Shown here piece after piece: positions 37,583 to 46,606 of a DNA stretch of 64,000 nt. A program made the translations under genes and the position numbers. This DNA comes from Trueperella pyogenes (GTDB lineage: Bacteria > Actinomycetota > Actinomycetes > Actinomycetales > Actinomycetaceae). The notes under the pieces were generated by a model. It did not search any database, was not told the DNA's origin, and saw nothing but the letters and a program-made list of their open reading frames with translations. Location: positions 1,116,001 to 1,180,000 of the forward strand of contig NZ_UHHW01000002.1 in NCBI RefSeq assembly GCF_900460345.1. Reading direction: 5' to 3'. Each line of letters starts with the position of its first letter. Positions within the stretch are counted from its first letter, which is position 1.

Positions 37583-38610
37583 CAGATATCAATCGAGTAA
37601 AGGATCTGCGAAGAGCCCTCGAAAAAACCGTATTTCGTGAGAAACTCTGTTGCCGGGGTCGATTCAGATATCACCGGCACACGCATGCGCCCGATTCCCT
37701 GATCGCGTACCGTATCCATCTGCGACACGATGAGATCTGTGCCGATACCCTCGTGGCGGAAACTGCGTTCGACGCCGTAAAACGTCACCCGCATCGTGTC
37801 TCGAGAGATCGTGTTGAGACAGTAGCCAACAAGATTAGTTCCGTCCGTCAGCAGAACAGATACGGCTCGATCTGCCGGTGTCATCAGCTCCGCCCATTCC
37901 TCCTCAGACATAGGCTGACGGCGATCCATCACCATCGAGATCCTATTGTGAAGACGGAGCACCTCCAGGGCATGCTTGTCGTCAAACGGCACGATATCCA
38001 TGCCTCTGTCGGCTAAACGCTGGCGGGCTGCTCGCGCGTAATCGACGTGCTCCGGCCCCAGCTCCACGTCCATCATCGTCCACCGATTGTCAGGCGAGAA
38101 TCCGCCCGCTGCGAGCAAACGACGCCGTTCCATATTGTTGACCGTTACCCGAGAGCGGATCGACGCCGGCAGATCATAGCCCGCCGCCAGCATCAGCTGA
38201 CGTGCCCTGCCATCTTGCCATTCGAGCAACGCGCGGCCGATGCCGCGGCCCCGCCAATGTGGGCGGATAACGCCATAGATATTAGCCTGCGCCTCGGTGA
38301 GAGGATGGGCGTTGTTGAAGACCAGTCCGATCGCCTGCAACGTGCCGCTCGCGTCATGGCCAACAATCGCATCAAAATTAGTGCGCTCTGCGGCCGGAAG
38401 CTGTAGCCACGGCGTGACCTGCTGGATGATGCGCAACTCGTCAAATATTTCCGGATTTGCGGACTCATCTAGGAGATCCTCGAGCTCAGTGAGGTCTTCG
38501 GCGGCAAGCTGCCGCCAAGAAAGGCCCAAATGCGGGCTCGGATAGGGAAGGTCGCTCGGCGCCGACAAACGTTGTTCGAGCGACCGTCCCGTGAATTTTC
38601 CCGTCTGCAT
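37582..38610 (-). CDS. double GNAT-domain acetyltransferase-like protein
   Basis: Two GNAT domains are present in 342 residues: YGVIRPHWRGRGIGRALLEWQ near 105-125 and GVERSFRHEGIGTDLIVSQ near 285-305. It is a paralogue of its downstream neighbour, so the pair probably arose by duplication. TAAACT lies seven bases before the ATG with no ribosome-binding site. Both genes lie between the convergent parC and parE. The substrate is unknown. Confidence 0.83.
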   Translation of the reverse strand: MQTGKFTGRSLEQRLSAPSDLPYPSPHLGLSWRQLAAEDLTELEDLLDESANPEIFDELRIIQQVTPWLQLPAAERTNFDAIVGHDASGTLQAIGLVFNNAHPLTEAQANIYGVIRPHWRGRGIGRALLEWQDGRARQLMLAAGYDLPASIRSRVTVNNMERRRLLAAGGFSPDNRWTMMDVELGPEHVDYARAARQRLADRGMDIVPFDDKHALEVLRLHNRISMVMDRRQPMSEEEWAELMTPADRAVSVLLTDGTNLVGYCLNTISRDTMRVTFYGVERSFRHEGIGTDLIVSQMDTVRDQGIGRMRVPVISESTPATEFLTKYGFFEGSSQILYSIDI

Positions 38611-38617
38611 GTGCTCT

Positions 38618-38623
38618 AGTTTA
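38618..38623 (-). promoter_or_regulatory. -10 box of the GNAT pair (predicted leaderless)
   Basis: TAAACT on the minus strand lies seven bases before the ATG at 38610. Confidence 0.45.
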
Positions 38624-38653
38624 CCAACGGCTCCTCGCGACGCATCTTAAGGC

Positions 38654-40783
38654 CTACGCATCGATTTGCTCTCGCGAAATATGCTCAGCACCCTCCACGA
38701 TAAAATCACGGCGCGGCGCCACTTCCGAGCCCATCAGCAATTCAAAAGTATCCTCCGCAAAACGAAGCGAGTCCTCATCCGTGAGTGCCACCCGGCGCAG
38801 CATCCGATATTGCGGGTCCATTGTGGTTTCCGCTAGCTGGTCGGCGTCCATCTCGCCCAAACCCTTGTAGCGCTGAATGGGCTGCTTGTAAGTACGCCCC
38901 TGCTTTTCTAAGCGGGCAAGGATGCGGTGCAGCTCGGCGTCGGAATAACTGTAGATAACCTCGCCCTTCTTGCCGCCGCGCCCTGCTACCTCCACACGAT
39001 GCAAGGGCGGCACCGCGGCATACACACGGCCGGCCTCAACGAGTGGGCGCATATAACGGAAGAAGAGCGTCAACAGCAGGGTGCGGATATGCGCACCGTC
39101 CACATCGGCATCCGTCATGAAAATGATCTTTCCGTACCGGGCGGCATCCAGATCGAACGTACGACCAGATCCAGCACCGACGACCTGGATAATCGCAGAT
39201 ACCTCTTGGTTGTTGAGGATGTCGGAATGGGAGGCCTTCTGGACATTAAGTATCTTGCCGCGGATAGGCAGGAGCGCCTGGAACTCTGAATCGCGTGCGA
39301 GCTTCGCAGTGCCGAGCGCAGAATCGCCCTCGACGATGAACAGCTCGGTGCGTTCGACGTCGTTGGCACGGCAGTCGGCCAGCTTCGCTGGGAGCGACGA
39401 CGTCTCTAGAGCATTCTTTCGGCGCGAAATCTCTTTCTGTGTGCGGGCTGCCACGCGTGCTCGCATCTCTGCGACGATCTTTTCCAACACGCGCTGGTTC
39501 TCGCTCTTCGCGTCTCGCTTCGTCAGGGTAAGTTCTCGAGTCAGTTCACTCTCAACCACCTTAGCCACAATGTTGCGTATCGGCGCTGTGCCAAGCACTT
39601 CCTTGGTCTGCCCCTCGAACTGTGGCTCCGGAAAACGTACGGCGATAACGGCTGTCAGCCCCGCAAGGATGTCATCCTTTTCGATACGCGGATCGCGCGC
39701 TGTGACCTTGAGCTGGCGGGACTTGGCATCAATCTGCGCTCGGATAGTCTTGACCAGGCCCTGTTCGAAGCCAGAAAGATGCGAGCCGCCCTTGGGGGTG
39801 GCGATGATATTGACAAACGTTTCTTCGCGCGTGTCATAGCCATTGCCCCAACGCAGGGCTATGTCCACGTCACACACTCTCTCAACCTGGCGCGCCTTCA
39901 GATGCCCCGACTTTTTGTCCAGCACCTGGACCGTCTCTTCAAAACTGCCTTGACCAGTCAGGCGCATAGTCCGCGTAATTGCTGGATCGGTGGCCAGGTG
40001 ATCGACGAAATCAACCACTCCCCCGTCATATTTGAACACCTCTTCGACTGGGCCAGCTTCGCCCGGAGTGCCGGGCAATCCGCGCTCGTCACGCACCACG
40101 ATTTCAATTCCGGGCACGAGGAAGGCCTTCTCACGTACTCGCTCAATAAGGTGGTCGTAATTGAAGTGACTATCACGTGGGAAAATCTCCGGGTCTGCCC
40201 AGTATCGCACACGCGTGCCGGTTACTTTCTTCGCCACCTTGCCAGTTATGCGCAGCTCAGACTGGGTCGTAAACGGGGTGAATGTGGCATCCGGGCTCGG
40301 CGCTTTGCCGTCCTTATAGACGCCCGGCTCGCCACGCCGGAAAGACATCTCCCAAATCTTTCCCTCGCGCTTGACTGCGACGTCGAGACGCTGCGAGAGC
40401 GCATTGACTACCGAGGCACCGACACCGTGAAGGCCGCCAGCCGAACCATAGTTTGCCGAGTCAAACTTTCCACCAGCGTGGAGCTTGGTGTAGACGACTT
40501 CCACGCCAGAGGCTCCAGTACCCGGAACTTCATCGACTGGGATACCGCGCCCGTCGTCTTCCACTTCAACCGAGCCATCCGGGAAAAGGGTAACACGGAT
40601 CGACGAGGCGTAGCCCTCCGTTGCCTCGTCAACGCTGTTGTCGATAATCTCCCACAGGCAGTGCATGAGACCACGAGAATCAGTCGAGCCGATGTACATG
40701 CCGGGGCGCTTGCGTACGGCTTCAAGCCCCTCGAGCACCGAGAGATGGCGGGCGGTATATTCCTGCTTTTCAGTAGTTGACAC
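38654..40783 (-). CDS. parE: DNA topoisomerase IV subunit B
   Basis: ParE supplies the ATPase of topoisomerase IV. GHKL motifs are clear (EIIDNSVDEATEGY, DDGRGIPVDE, GGLHGVGASVVNALS), as are the transducer and the TOPRIM metal sites (FIVEGDSALGTAK, FMTDADVDGAHI). The length from the GTG at 40783 is 709 residues. I prefer this GTG to an ATG ten codons upstream because TAGGAT lies seven bases before it, as at other leaderless starts here, and family proteins begin near TTEKQEYTARHL. Confidence 0.93.
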   Translation of the reverse strand: MSTTEKQEYTARHLSVLEGLEAVRKRPGMYIGSTDSRGLMHCLWEIIDNSVDEATEGYASSIRVTLFPDGSVEVEDDGRGIPVDEVPGTGASGVEVVYTKLHAGGKFDSANYGSAGGLHGVGASVVNALSQRLDVAVKREGKIWEMSFRRGEPGVYKDGKAPSPDATFTPFTTQSELRITGKVAKKVTGTRVRYWADPEIFPRDSHFNYDHLIERVREKAFLVPGIEIVVRDERGLPGTPGEAGPVEEVFKYDGGVVDFVDHLATDPAITRTMRLTGQGSFEETVQVLDKKSGHLKARQVERVCDVDIALRWGNGYDTREETFVNIIATPKGGSHLSGFEQGLVKTIRAQIDAKSRQLKVTARDPRIEKDDILAGLTAVIAVRFPEPQFEGQTKEVLGTAPIRNIVAKVVESELTRELTLTKRDAKSENQRVLEKIVAEMRARVAARTQKEISRRKNALETSSLPAKLADCRANDVERTELFIVEGDSALGTAKLARDSEFQALLPIRGKILNVQKASHSDILNNQEVSAIIQVVGAGSGRTFDLDAARYGKIIFMTDADVDGAHIRTLLLTLFFRYMRPLVEAGRVYAAVPPLHRVEVAGRGGKKGEVIYSYSDAELHRILARLEKQGRTYKQPIQRYKGLGEMDADQLAETTMDPQYRMLRRVALTDEDSLRFAEDTFELLMGSEVAPRRDFIVEGAEHISREQIDA

Positions 40784-40871
40784 GTGAAGAATCCTAGCGT
40801 GAACCTCCGACATTCTCGGCGAGGAGCCTTCGCGGAACGTGCCACATGTTTCAGATGTGTCTTATCGACCT

Positions 40872-41066
40872 TTACTTCTGGACGTGATCAGTCTCGTCAA
40901 TAATGCTGATGGCCACCTTTTCGAGTGCTGGCATATGCTCGCGCGCATGGTGTCCACAAAAGAAAAGCTGACCCGATGCCAATTCAACACGAACGTAGGC
41001 CTGTGCGCTACAAGCGTCACAACGGTCAGCGGCGGTCAAGATCGGTGTTTCAAGTACTGTGTTCAC
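40872..41066 (-). CDS. DUF7455-type small zinc-ribbon-like protein
   Basis: This protein of about 64 residues, starting at GTG (MNTVLETPILTAADRCD), has DRCDACSAQAYVRVEL and FFCGHHAREHMPALEK. The C-x-x-C and C-x-H-H pairs should bind one zinc. It is an actinobacterial family, often near sigA and topoisomerase genes. An ATG 33 codons upstream would add Arg-rich sequence unlike the family. The role is unknown. Confidence 0.78.
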   Translation of the reverse strand: MNTVLETPILTAADRCDACSAQAYVRVELASGQLFFCGHHAREHMPALEKVAISIIDETDHVQK

Positions 41067-41155
41067 ACAATGATCAAAGCACAAACCTGAGGGTCTATTC
41101 CTCTTATTTCGAAGTCGTTCGCGTGCGGCCAAAACCCGTGTGCGACAATGAGCCC

Positions 41156-41770
41156 ATGACCTCATTCGCCGTCATCGATATCGAAACCACCGGCCTCGAC
41201 AGGCGTGCAGATCGCATCGTTGAGATCGCAGTCATTCAGCTCGACGCCAATCTGGGCGAACAGTCACGCTGGCTGAGTCTTGTCAACCCGGAGCGTCCAG
41301 TGGGTGCCACCCACATCCACGGTCTTGACGACGCCGCACTCGCCGGCGCGCCCACATTTCGTGACATTGCGGTGCAACTGGCGAACCTGCTCACGGGCAG
41401 AGTGCTCGTGGCCCACCATGCAGCCTTTGAGCAGGAGTTTCTCAATAACGAGTTCGCCCGCGCAGGCCTGAACGTTGCCCTCGACGCCGGCTCATGCGTG
41501 TGCACAATGGACCAGTCTCGAATTTATCTCCCACCCGGTTCGCACTCACTGCACGGGGTCGCCGCTCGGCTGGGCGTCGCCGCAGGTTCCCATCATCGCG
41601 CGATCCATGACGCGGAGACCTGCGCGAGGCTGCTCAAAGCTTATGTCGAGCTCGAAAACACAGGAAAACGCTATATCGACTCAGCGATTAACCGAGACGG
41701 CGCAGCGGTATTGCCCGCACAGTGGCGGCGCGCTCATTCCTGGCAAGGCGACGAAACACGAGAGCGATAA
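41156..41770 (+). CDS. DnaQ-like 3'-5' exonuclease (DEDDh)
   Basis: This 204-residue exonuclease has FAVIDIETTGLD (Asp, Glu), VAHHAAFEQEFL (Asp replaced position near a His-rich motif; check), and HRAIHDAETCARLL (His, Asp), the DEDDh pattern. It resembles the epsilon proofreading subunit but is not fused to a polymerase. It could serve in repair or RNA processing. GACAAT lies six bases before the ATG with no ribosome-binding site. The gene is divergent from DUF7455 and convergent with sigA. Confidence 0.86.
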   Translation: MTSFAVIDIETTGLDRRADRIVEIAVIQLDANLGEQSRWLSLVNPERPVGATHIHGLDDAALAGAPTFRDIAVQLANLLTGRVLVAHHAAFEQEFLNNEFARAGLNVALDAGSCVCTMDQSRIYLPPGSHSLHGVAARLGVAAGSHHRAIHDAETCARLLKAYVELENTGKRYIDSAINRDGAAVLPAQWRRAHSWQGDETRER

Positions 41771-41785
41771 GCTCAGCGCACGCGT

Positions 41786-43258
41786 TTACTCCAGGTAATC
41801 GCGCAGTACCTGGGAGCGGGACGGGTGGCGCAGCTTGGACATCGTCTTCGACTCAATCTGGCGGATGCGCTCACGCGTGACGCCGTAGACCTTGCCAATC
41901 TCGTCGAGGGTCTTCGGCTGACCGTCGGTCAGTCCGAAACGCATGGAGACCACACCGGCCTCACGTTCAGAGAGCGTGTCGAGAACCTGGTGAAGCTGCT
42001 CCTGAAGGAGTGTGAATCCGACCGCGTCCGCGGGCACCACGGCTTCGGAGTCTTCGATGAGGTCCCCGAATTCTGAATCGCCGTCCTCACCGAGTGGGGT
42101 GTGTAGCGAGATGGGCTCGCGTCCGTACTTTTGAACTTCAATGACCTTCTCTTCAGTCATGTCGAGCTCACGGGCGAGCTCTTCCGTGGTAGGTTCGCGC
42201 CCAAGATCTTGAAGCATCTGGCGCTGGACGCGCGCGAGCTTGTTGATGACCTCGACCATGTGGACCGGGATACGGATAGTGCGGGCTTGGTCAGCCATCG
42301 CACGTGTGATGGCCTGACGGATCCACCACGTAGCGTACGTGGAGAACTTGAAGCCCTTGGCATAGTCAAATTTCTCTACTGCGCGTACCAGACCGAGGTT
42401 GCCTTCCTGGATGAGATCGAGGAATAGCATGCCGCGACCGGTATAACGCTTAGCGAGGGAAACCACGAGTCGAAGGTTCGCTTCCAGAAGATGATTCTTC
42501 GCGTTGCGTCCATCGCGCGAAATAATTTCGAGTTCGCGGCGATACTTACGGTCATCAATCTGAGTGGTTTCAAGAATGTGCTGAGCAAACAAGCCAGCTT
42601 CGATACGCTGGGCGAGTTCAACTTCCTCAGCCGCGTTCAGCAGTGCCACTTTACCGATCTGCTTTAGGTAGTCCTTAACGGGGTCGGCTGTGGCGCCAGC
42701 CACGAGGACGCGCTGCGCAGGCTCATCTGTGTCATCGGAATCTTTGACGACGAAGGCTCCCTTGGAAGGCTTCGCCCCCGCGGCAGTAATGACGACGGAC
42801 TGATCTTCCGAATCGGAGTCCGCCTCGTCGTCTTCATCATCGCCCTCGTCGTCTACTTCATCGTCCTCCGACTCATCGAGGTCTTCATCTTCAAGGTCCT
42901 CGTCTAGGTCTTCCTCGTCCTCGCTCATGTCCTCCGGCTCGTCGGGGGTGGCCAAGGTTTCATCGAGGTCATCCTCCACGGCCTCTTCGTCATGTGCCTC
43001 GGCCACGTTCTCGGCAGCTTTAGGCTCTTTTGGTGTGGCCGCGCTCTCCGCGTTGGGCTGCGCAGCAGATCTTGTAAGCACGGCCGTAATTTCTTCAACG
43101 AGCACCGACTTTACGGCGCGCGAATTTAGCTGGAGTCCGAGGGACTTAGCCAACTCACGAAGATCGGCCACCTTCATCCCCGGTAGTGAAGCGACGTCGA
43201 CCGCAACCTCCCTGGTGTCGGAGGAAGAAGAAGCAGTCTTAGACTTTGATGCGGCCAC
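41786..43258 (-). CDS. sigA: primary RNA polymerase sigma factor with N-terminal Rho_N-like domain
   Basis: This principal sigma-70 factor has regions 1.2-4.2: [35 protein letters not shown] and [16 protein letters not shown] (region 2), and region 4 ending [18 protein letters not shown]. Unusually, residues about 22-62 read [18 protein letters not shown] followed by a helix, like the Rho_N/SAP fold, then a long acidic stretch of Glu and Asp. I chose GTG at 43258 (490 residues) because GAAAGG lies upstream; a start 27 bases earlier is possible. A perfect TATAAT lies at 43293-43298. Confidence 0.95.
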   Translation of the reverse strand: MAASKSKTASSSSDTREVAVDVASLPGMKVADLRELAKSLGLQLNSRAVKSVLVEEITAVLTRSAAQPNAESAATPKEPKAAENVAEAHDEEAVEDDLDETLATPDEPEDMSEDEEDLDEDLEDEDLDESEDDEVDDEGDDEDDEADSDSEDQSVVITAAGAKPSKGAFVVKDSDDTDEPAQRVLVAGATADPVKDYLKQIGKVALLNAAEEVELAQRIEAGLFAQHILETTQIDDRKYRRELEIISRDGRNAKNHLLEANLRLVVSLAKRYTGRGMLFLDLIQEGNLGLVRAVEKFDYAKGFKFSTYATWWIRQAITRAMADQARTIRIPVHMVEVINKLARVQRQMLQDLGREPTTEELARELDMTEEKVIEVQKYGREPISLHTPLGEDGDSEFGDLIEDSEAVVPADAVGFTLLQEQLHQVLDTLSEREAGVVSMRFGLTDGQPKTLDEIGKVYGVTRERIRQIESKTMSKLRHPSRSQVLRDYLE

Positions 43259-43292
43259 GTGCAACCTTTCGATGTCAGAGTACAACTTGGCT

Positions 43293-43298
43293 ATTATA
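43293..43298 (-). promoter_or_regulatory. -10 box of sigA
   Basis: A perfect TATAAT on the minus strand lies 34 bases before the chosen start codon; no convincing -35 is seen. Confidence 0.6.
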
Positions 43299-43366
43299 CC
43301 GGTTTTCGTGGAAAACCTTTATTCGGCCGCTAGAGACAACGCCTCAGGCTGCCAATTATTCCGCAG

Positions 43367-43756
43367 CTATACGTTTACTTTTTCACGAACGACTAGCACT
43401 GAGCAGGGGCACTCCACCAGGAGTTTTTGAATTTGCGAGCCGAGAAGAAGCTTGCCGTTGACTGGCTTGCGTGCCAGGGACACGACGACGAGGTCCGCTT
43501 TCTCTTTAGTCACTAGCTCCGAAATGTGGGTGGCCAGATCTTTCTCCCCCACCCTGACCTCGATGGAAAAGGCGATGTCGGCGGCATCTAGCTGATCAGT
43601 GAGGGCATCGATTTCCTGATCGACGAAGTCCTGATCGTATTCATGTAGCGGACGATGCAGGAGCGCGATGAGCTTGTGGTCTTGGCGTTGAGCCAGTTCA
43701 ATGGCGCTGGTGAGTGCCTCATCGATCCCCTGGTTCACTGGAACAACGATCGGCAT
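43367..43756 (-). CDS. universal stress protein (UspA-like)
   Basis: This 129-residue single-domain protein has the Usp fold ending VNGKLLLGSQIQKLLVECPC, with the G-x-x-x-G-S nucleotide-binding loop typical of ATP-binding members. I chose the ATG at 43756 because GGAAGG lies eight bases upstream and MPIVVPVNQG matches Usp starts. It lies between sigA and DUF4192. A role in stress survival is family knowledge. Confidence 0.87.
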   Translation of the reverse strand: MPIVVPVNQGIDEALTSAIELAQRQDHKLIALLHRPLHEYDQDFVDQEIDALTDQLDAADIAFSIEVRVGEKDLATHISELVTKEKADLVVVSLARKPVNGKLLLGSQIQKLLVECPCSVLVVREKVNV

Positions 43757-43834
43757 GCGCACACCTTCCCGAAATGAGGGCTTTAGGCGATAATGTACAC
43801 GCTTGGCGTTGTTCACACCAAGATAAAGCACACC

Positions 43835-44920
43835 TCATGTATAGGCAGGATCATCCCTGGGCGATGGCAGATGGACAAATAAGGCATGGAGCACAAGCTT
43901 GGCCAGCGGATAGTGCCGATCGGAGTTGATTGCCATCGAGGCGTTTCCGAGCGCGCGCTCCCGGTCCCCCTGCCACCAGGCGAGGTACGCCGCCACGGAA
44001 AAGGCCGCTGGATCGTCGTCGTCCGAACGCGCACCCAAGAACTCGAGCAGCTCCATCATCATGGTAATCCGCGCCTGGGACGGTTCTTGAACCGCTCCTA
44101 GTTCTCGGGCGAGTTTGCGCGCCGAGATACCTGCGAGCTTCACTGTAGACTCGTCCACTCCGAAGAGAATGAGCCTGTCACGCAGCAAGACATCGTCCAA
44201 CGCTGCGTTCATATGACCGGCCTTTTCCTCGCTGCCGACGGCGCTCGCACAGTCGGCACCAGCAATCCGGGCGTCGAGAGCGGCTTGCCAGAGCCGCACG
44301 CCGCGCTTGCGTTTGGCCGCACGCCAGGCCCGAGCTGCCTCGACAGCTTGCCGGCGTTGCTCCCACGGCAGCCGCGGCTTTTCCGGGCGCGGGAACTCAT
44401 CGACAGGGTTTACTCCGGCGAAGACGGCCTGGGCGATGATGGGCGAGGTTTCAAGTGCGGCGAACGGCTCGACGCTTCCTGCATCCTTTAGCTGCGCAAA
44501 AGTCGCTCCGCGGGCATCTTCGCATGTCACCCAGTTCGCGTAATCGGTCAAGCCAATGTTGACGAATCCGCTGCCGGACGTGCGCACATCGATGCATTGC
44601 TGGCAGGCAAGGCCGACGGTGTCGAGCAGGTCAACCGATTCGGTGTCGTTCACCATGTCTTCCAAGTCCGAGCCGTACCAGCCGATATAGAGTTCTTCGA
44701 CCGTGAAGGTGTCGATGAATTCTAGCGCCACGTCGATGAGTCCAGCCGGTATGCGTTCGGCGTCGATCCGCGCGACGGGACCGCCTGGTCCCCCGCCGCC
44801 TGATTTGAACGCGACGAGGACCACCGAATCCTTCGGCTTGAAACCGTACAGGTAGGGAAAGAGTGCCAACATTTCATGGGAGTGTTTGAGTCGAATGATG
44901 TCCATACCGACAGTAAACAT
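43835..44920 (-). CDS. DUF4192 family protein
   Basis: This 361-residue soluble protein has the DUF4192 core (LLALFPYLYGFKPKDSVVLV and RIDAERIPAGLIDVALEF at the start, SAAAYLAWWQGDRERALGN near the end). It is conserved in actinobacteria; the function is unknown. It is divergent from the prenyl synthase, and the 101-bp gap between them holds a direct and an inverted repeat. Confidence 0.85.
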   Translation of the reverse strand: MFTVGMDIIRLKHSHEMLALFPYLYGFKPKDSVVLVAFKSGGGGPGGPVARIDAERIPAGLIDVALEFIDTFTVEELYIGWYGSDLEDMVNDTESVDLLDTVGLACQQCIDVRTSGSGFVNIGLTDYANWVTCEDARGATFAQLKDAGSVEPFAALETSPIIAQAVFAGVNPVDEFPRPEKPRLPWEQRRQAVEAARAWRAAKRKRGVRLWQAALDARIAGADCASAVGSEEKAGHMNAALDDVLLRDRLILFGVDESTVKLAGISARKLARELGAVQEPSQARITMMMELLEFLGARSDDDDPAAFSVAAYLAWWQGDRERALGNASMAINSDRHYPLAKLVLHALFVHLPSPRDDPAYT

Positions 44921-44986
44921 CGTTTGGCATCCTGGCGTTTTCGGCCAATGCCCAAATGTGGATATGCGTGACGTTTGGCCAGGATG
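44921..44986. repeat. overlapping direct and inverted repeat in the DUF4192/prenyl-synthase gap
   Basis: CGTTTGGC occurs at 44921-44928 and again at 44972-44979. The adjoining CATCCTGGC (44928-44936) and GCCAGGATG (44978-44986) are perfect inverted repeats separated by 41 bases. It may be a two-site operator for the divergent pair. Confidence 0.4.
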
Positions 44987-45021
44987 TGGTTAACTTCTTC
45001 GGCTAAAGATAGGCTCTAAGT

Positions 45022-46071
45022 ATGGACAATTTTCGCTCGGCCGTCTCGGCCAGGCTCATGCAGGCACTCGACGAATCGGCCCCTTTTATCGACGACGCGG
45101 GCGCCGTCGGCGTCTGGAACGAATTGCTGCAGCCTGCCCGCACCCTCGCCGCATCGGGCAAACGCACCCGAGCCCTTCTCATCGCCGCAGGTCACGAAGC
45201 TCTCGGAGGCAATGGTGAACCTGTGCATGCGGGCACGGCCGCCGAGCTCTACCAACTGTCCGCACTCGTCCATGACGACATTATCGACGAATCCCATACA
45301 CGCCGCGGAGTGCCCGCACCGCACCGGAGCTTCGCGACGACGCACACGGATCTTGGCATGCTGGGCCAGCCACACGTTTTCGGATACAAGGCTGCCATCC
45401 TCCTTGGAGACTTCCTCCTGTCCCTAGCGGCACTCGAGATCGACAGAGCGGAGGCATCCGACGCGGAGTCTTTTTCCCGCGCCCGCACGCTCTTCCACGA
45501 GATGACGGCCGAGACCGCATTCGGCCAATATCTCGATCTACGCGCCGAGCTGACCGCGCTTGACGACGACGTCGACGGTGCCGTCAATGCCGCACTCCTC
45601 GTTCTGCGTCACAAGTCCGCGCGCTACTCCGTCGAGCTACCTTTGATGATTGGCGGAACGCTTGCGGGCGGCTCACCTGCCGATATCTCGTTGCTATCTG
45701 CCGTCGGCCGCCCGCTGGGTACAGCTTTCCAGCTCCGCGACGACGAACTAGGCATCTTCGGAAGCCCTGAGCAGACCGGGAAACCGGCCGGTGGGGACCT
45801 CACAGAGGGCAAACGCACGGTTCTCCTTGCGCTCACCCGCGCCATGGCCGACGACGCCGACCGGACATATATCGACCGCACACTCGGTAAACCCTTAACT
45901 GAGCAGGACGTCGAAACTGTTCGTACGATCGTGATCTCGTCTGGCGCTTTTCAGGCCCATGAACAGATGATCGCGGATTTCGAGGCGCGCGCGCTGGCAG
46001 CAGCGCAGGCACTAGAAGCGGCGCCAACCCTGCGCGCGGTGATGGGCGCGCTAGCGCAGCGTCGCTCTTAG
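45022..46071 (+). CDS. polyprenyl diphosphate synthase (IdsA-like)
   Basis: This trans-prenyltransferase adds isopentenyl diphosphate units to allylic diphosphates to make C15-C20 or longer chains. Both aspartate-rich motifs are present: HDDIIDESHTRRG near 90 and FQLRDDELGIFGS near 235, with GGDLTEGKRTVL after it. At 349 residues it matches Rv2173 (IdsA2) by position. TAGGCT lies six bases before the ATG. It uses precursors from Dxs. Chain length cannot be read with confidence. Confidence 0.9.
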   Translation: MDNFRSAVSARLMQALDESAPFIDDAGAVGVWNELLQPARTLAASGKRTRALLIAAGHEALGGNGEPVHAGTAAELYQLSALVHDDIIDESHTRRGVPAPHRSFATTHTDLGMLGQPHVFGYKAAILLGDFLLSLAALEIDRAEASDAESFSRARTLFHEMTAETAFGQYLDLRAELTALDDDVDGAVNAALLVLRHKSARYSVELPLMIGGTLAGGSPADISLLSAVGRPLGTAFQLRDDELGIFGSPEQTGKPAGGDLTEGKRTVLLALTRAMADDADRTYIDRTLGKPLTEQDVETVRTIVISSGAFQAHEQMIADFEARALAAAQALEAAPTLRAVMGALAQRRS

Positions 46072-46111
46072 CAGGCGTCTCCTACGAACTGGCTTTACTC
46101 GCAGCTGGACT

Positions 46112-46465
46112 TCAGAAACCCATACCAAGAATGACCCGACGAACTGCCCGGTGACGTCCGTCGCGCAAGGCTTGCATCGGGGTGGTGTCCAACTCGGGGT
46201 TGTTCGCATAGAGCCAGGCGAAGATCTCCTCGTCGTCGTATCCCTTGTCTACGAGCATCGTCAGGGTGCCGTGCAGGCTCGGTAACGCGACCTGGGCGCC
46301 GTCTTTGGACACGATTTGATCAACGCTGATCGAGAGCGCGTGATGTGGACCACGACGCACGGCGAGCAGACGGTGATCCTTGAGCATCGCGCGCACATCC
46401 TGCTGGCGAATCCCCAGCTTATGGCCTATTTCTGGAACGGACAGGTAGTCAATATGTGCAGTCAC
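46112..46465 (-). CDS. Rv2175c-like DNA-binding protein
   Basis: This protein of about 117 residues has a winged-helix-like N-terminal half (YLSVPEIGHKLGIRQQDVRAMLKDHRLLAV) and the C-terminal KGYDDEEIFAWLY-type module seen in Rv2175c. In M. tuberculosis, Rv2175c is phosphorylated by PknL, encoded next door, which abolishes its DNA binding. I chose GTG at 46465 because TATTAT lies six bases upstream with no ribosome-binding site; longer starts are possible. The order of prenyl synthase, this gene and the kinase matches the Rv2173-Rv2176 region. Confidence 0.82.
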   Translation of the reverse strand: MTAHIDYLSVPEIGHKLGIRQQDVRAMLKDHRLLAVRRGPHHALSISVDQIVSKDGAQVALPSLHGTLTMLVDKGYDDEEIFAWLYANNPELDTTPMQALRDGRHRAVRRVILGMGF

Positions 46466-46471
46466 GCGCAC

Positions 46472-46477
46472 ATAATA
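46472..46477 (-). promoter_or_regulatory. -10 box of the Rv2175c-like gene
   Basis: TATTAT on the minus strand lies six bases before the GTG at 46465, and no ribosome-binding site is present. Confidence 0.5.
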
Positions 46478-46606
46478 GCCCGCTTTTTTAAAAAAGACTG
46501 GCAACACGCCGCCAATTCGACTATTGTCTCAAGTGAATCATTAATAACAATTACATCTCGTTCCACTTCAGTCACATTTGTAATGTCTGTACGACACGGA
46601 GGTTCC

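Noticed and set aside
46508..46606. Possible c-di-AMP (ydaO-type) riboswitch before the LysM gene
   Set aside because: Such switches often precede wall-hydrolase genes in actinobacteria, but this gap of 99 bases lacks the conserved GC-rich motifs and is too short.
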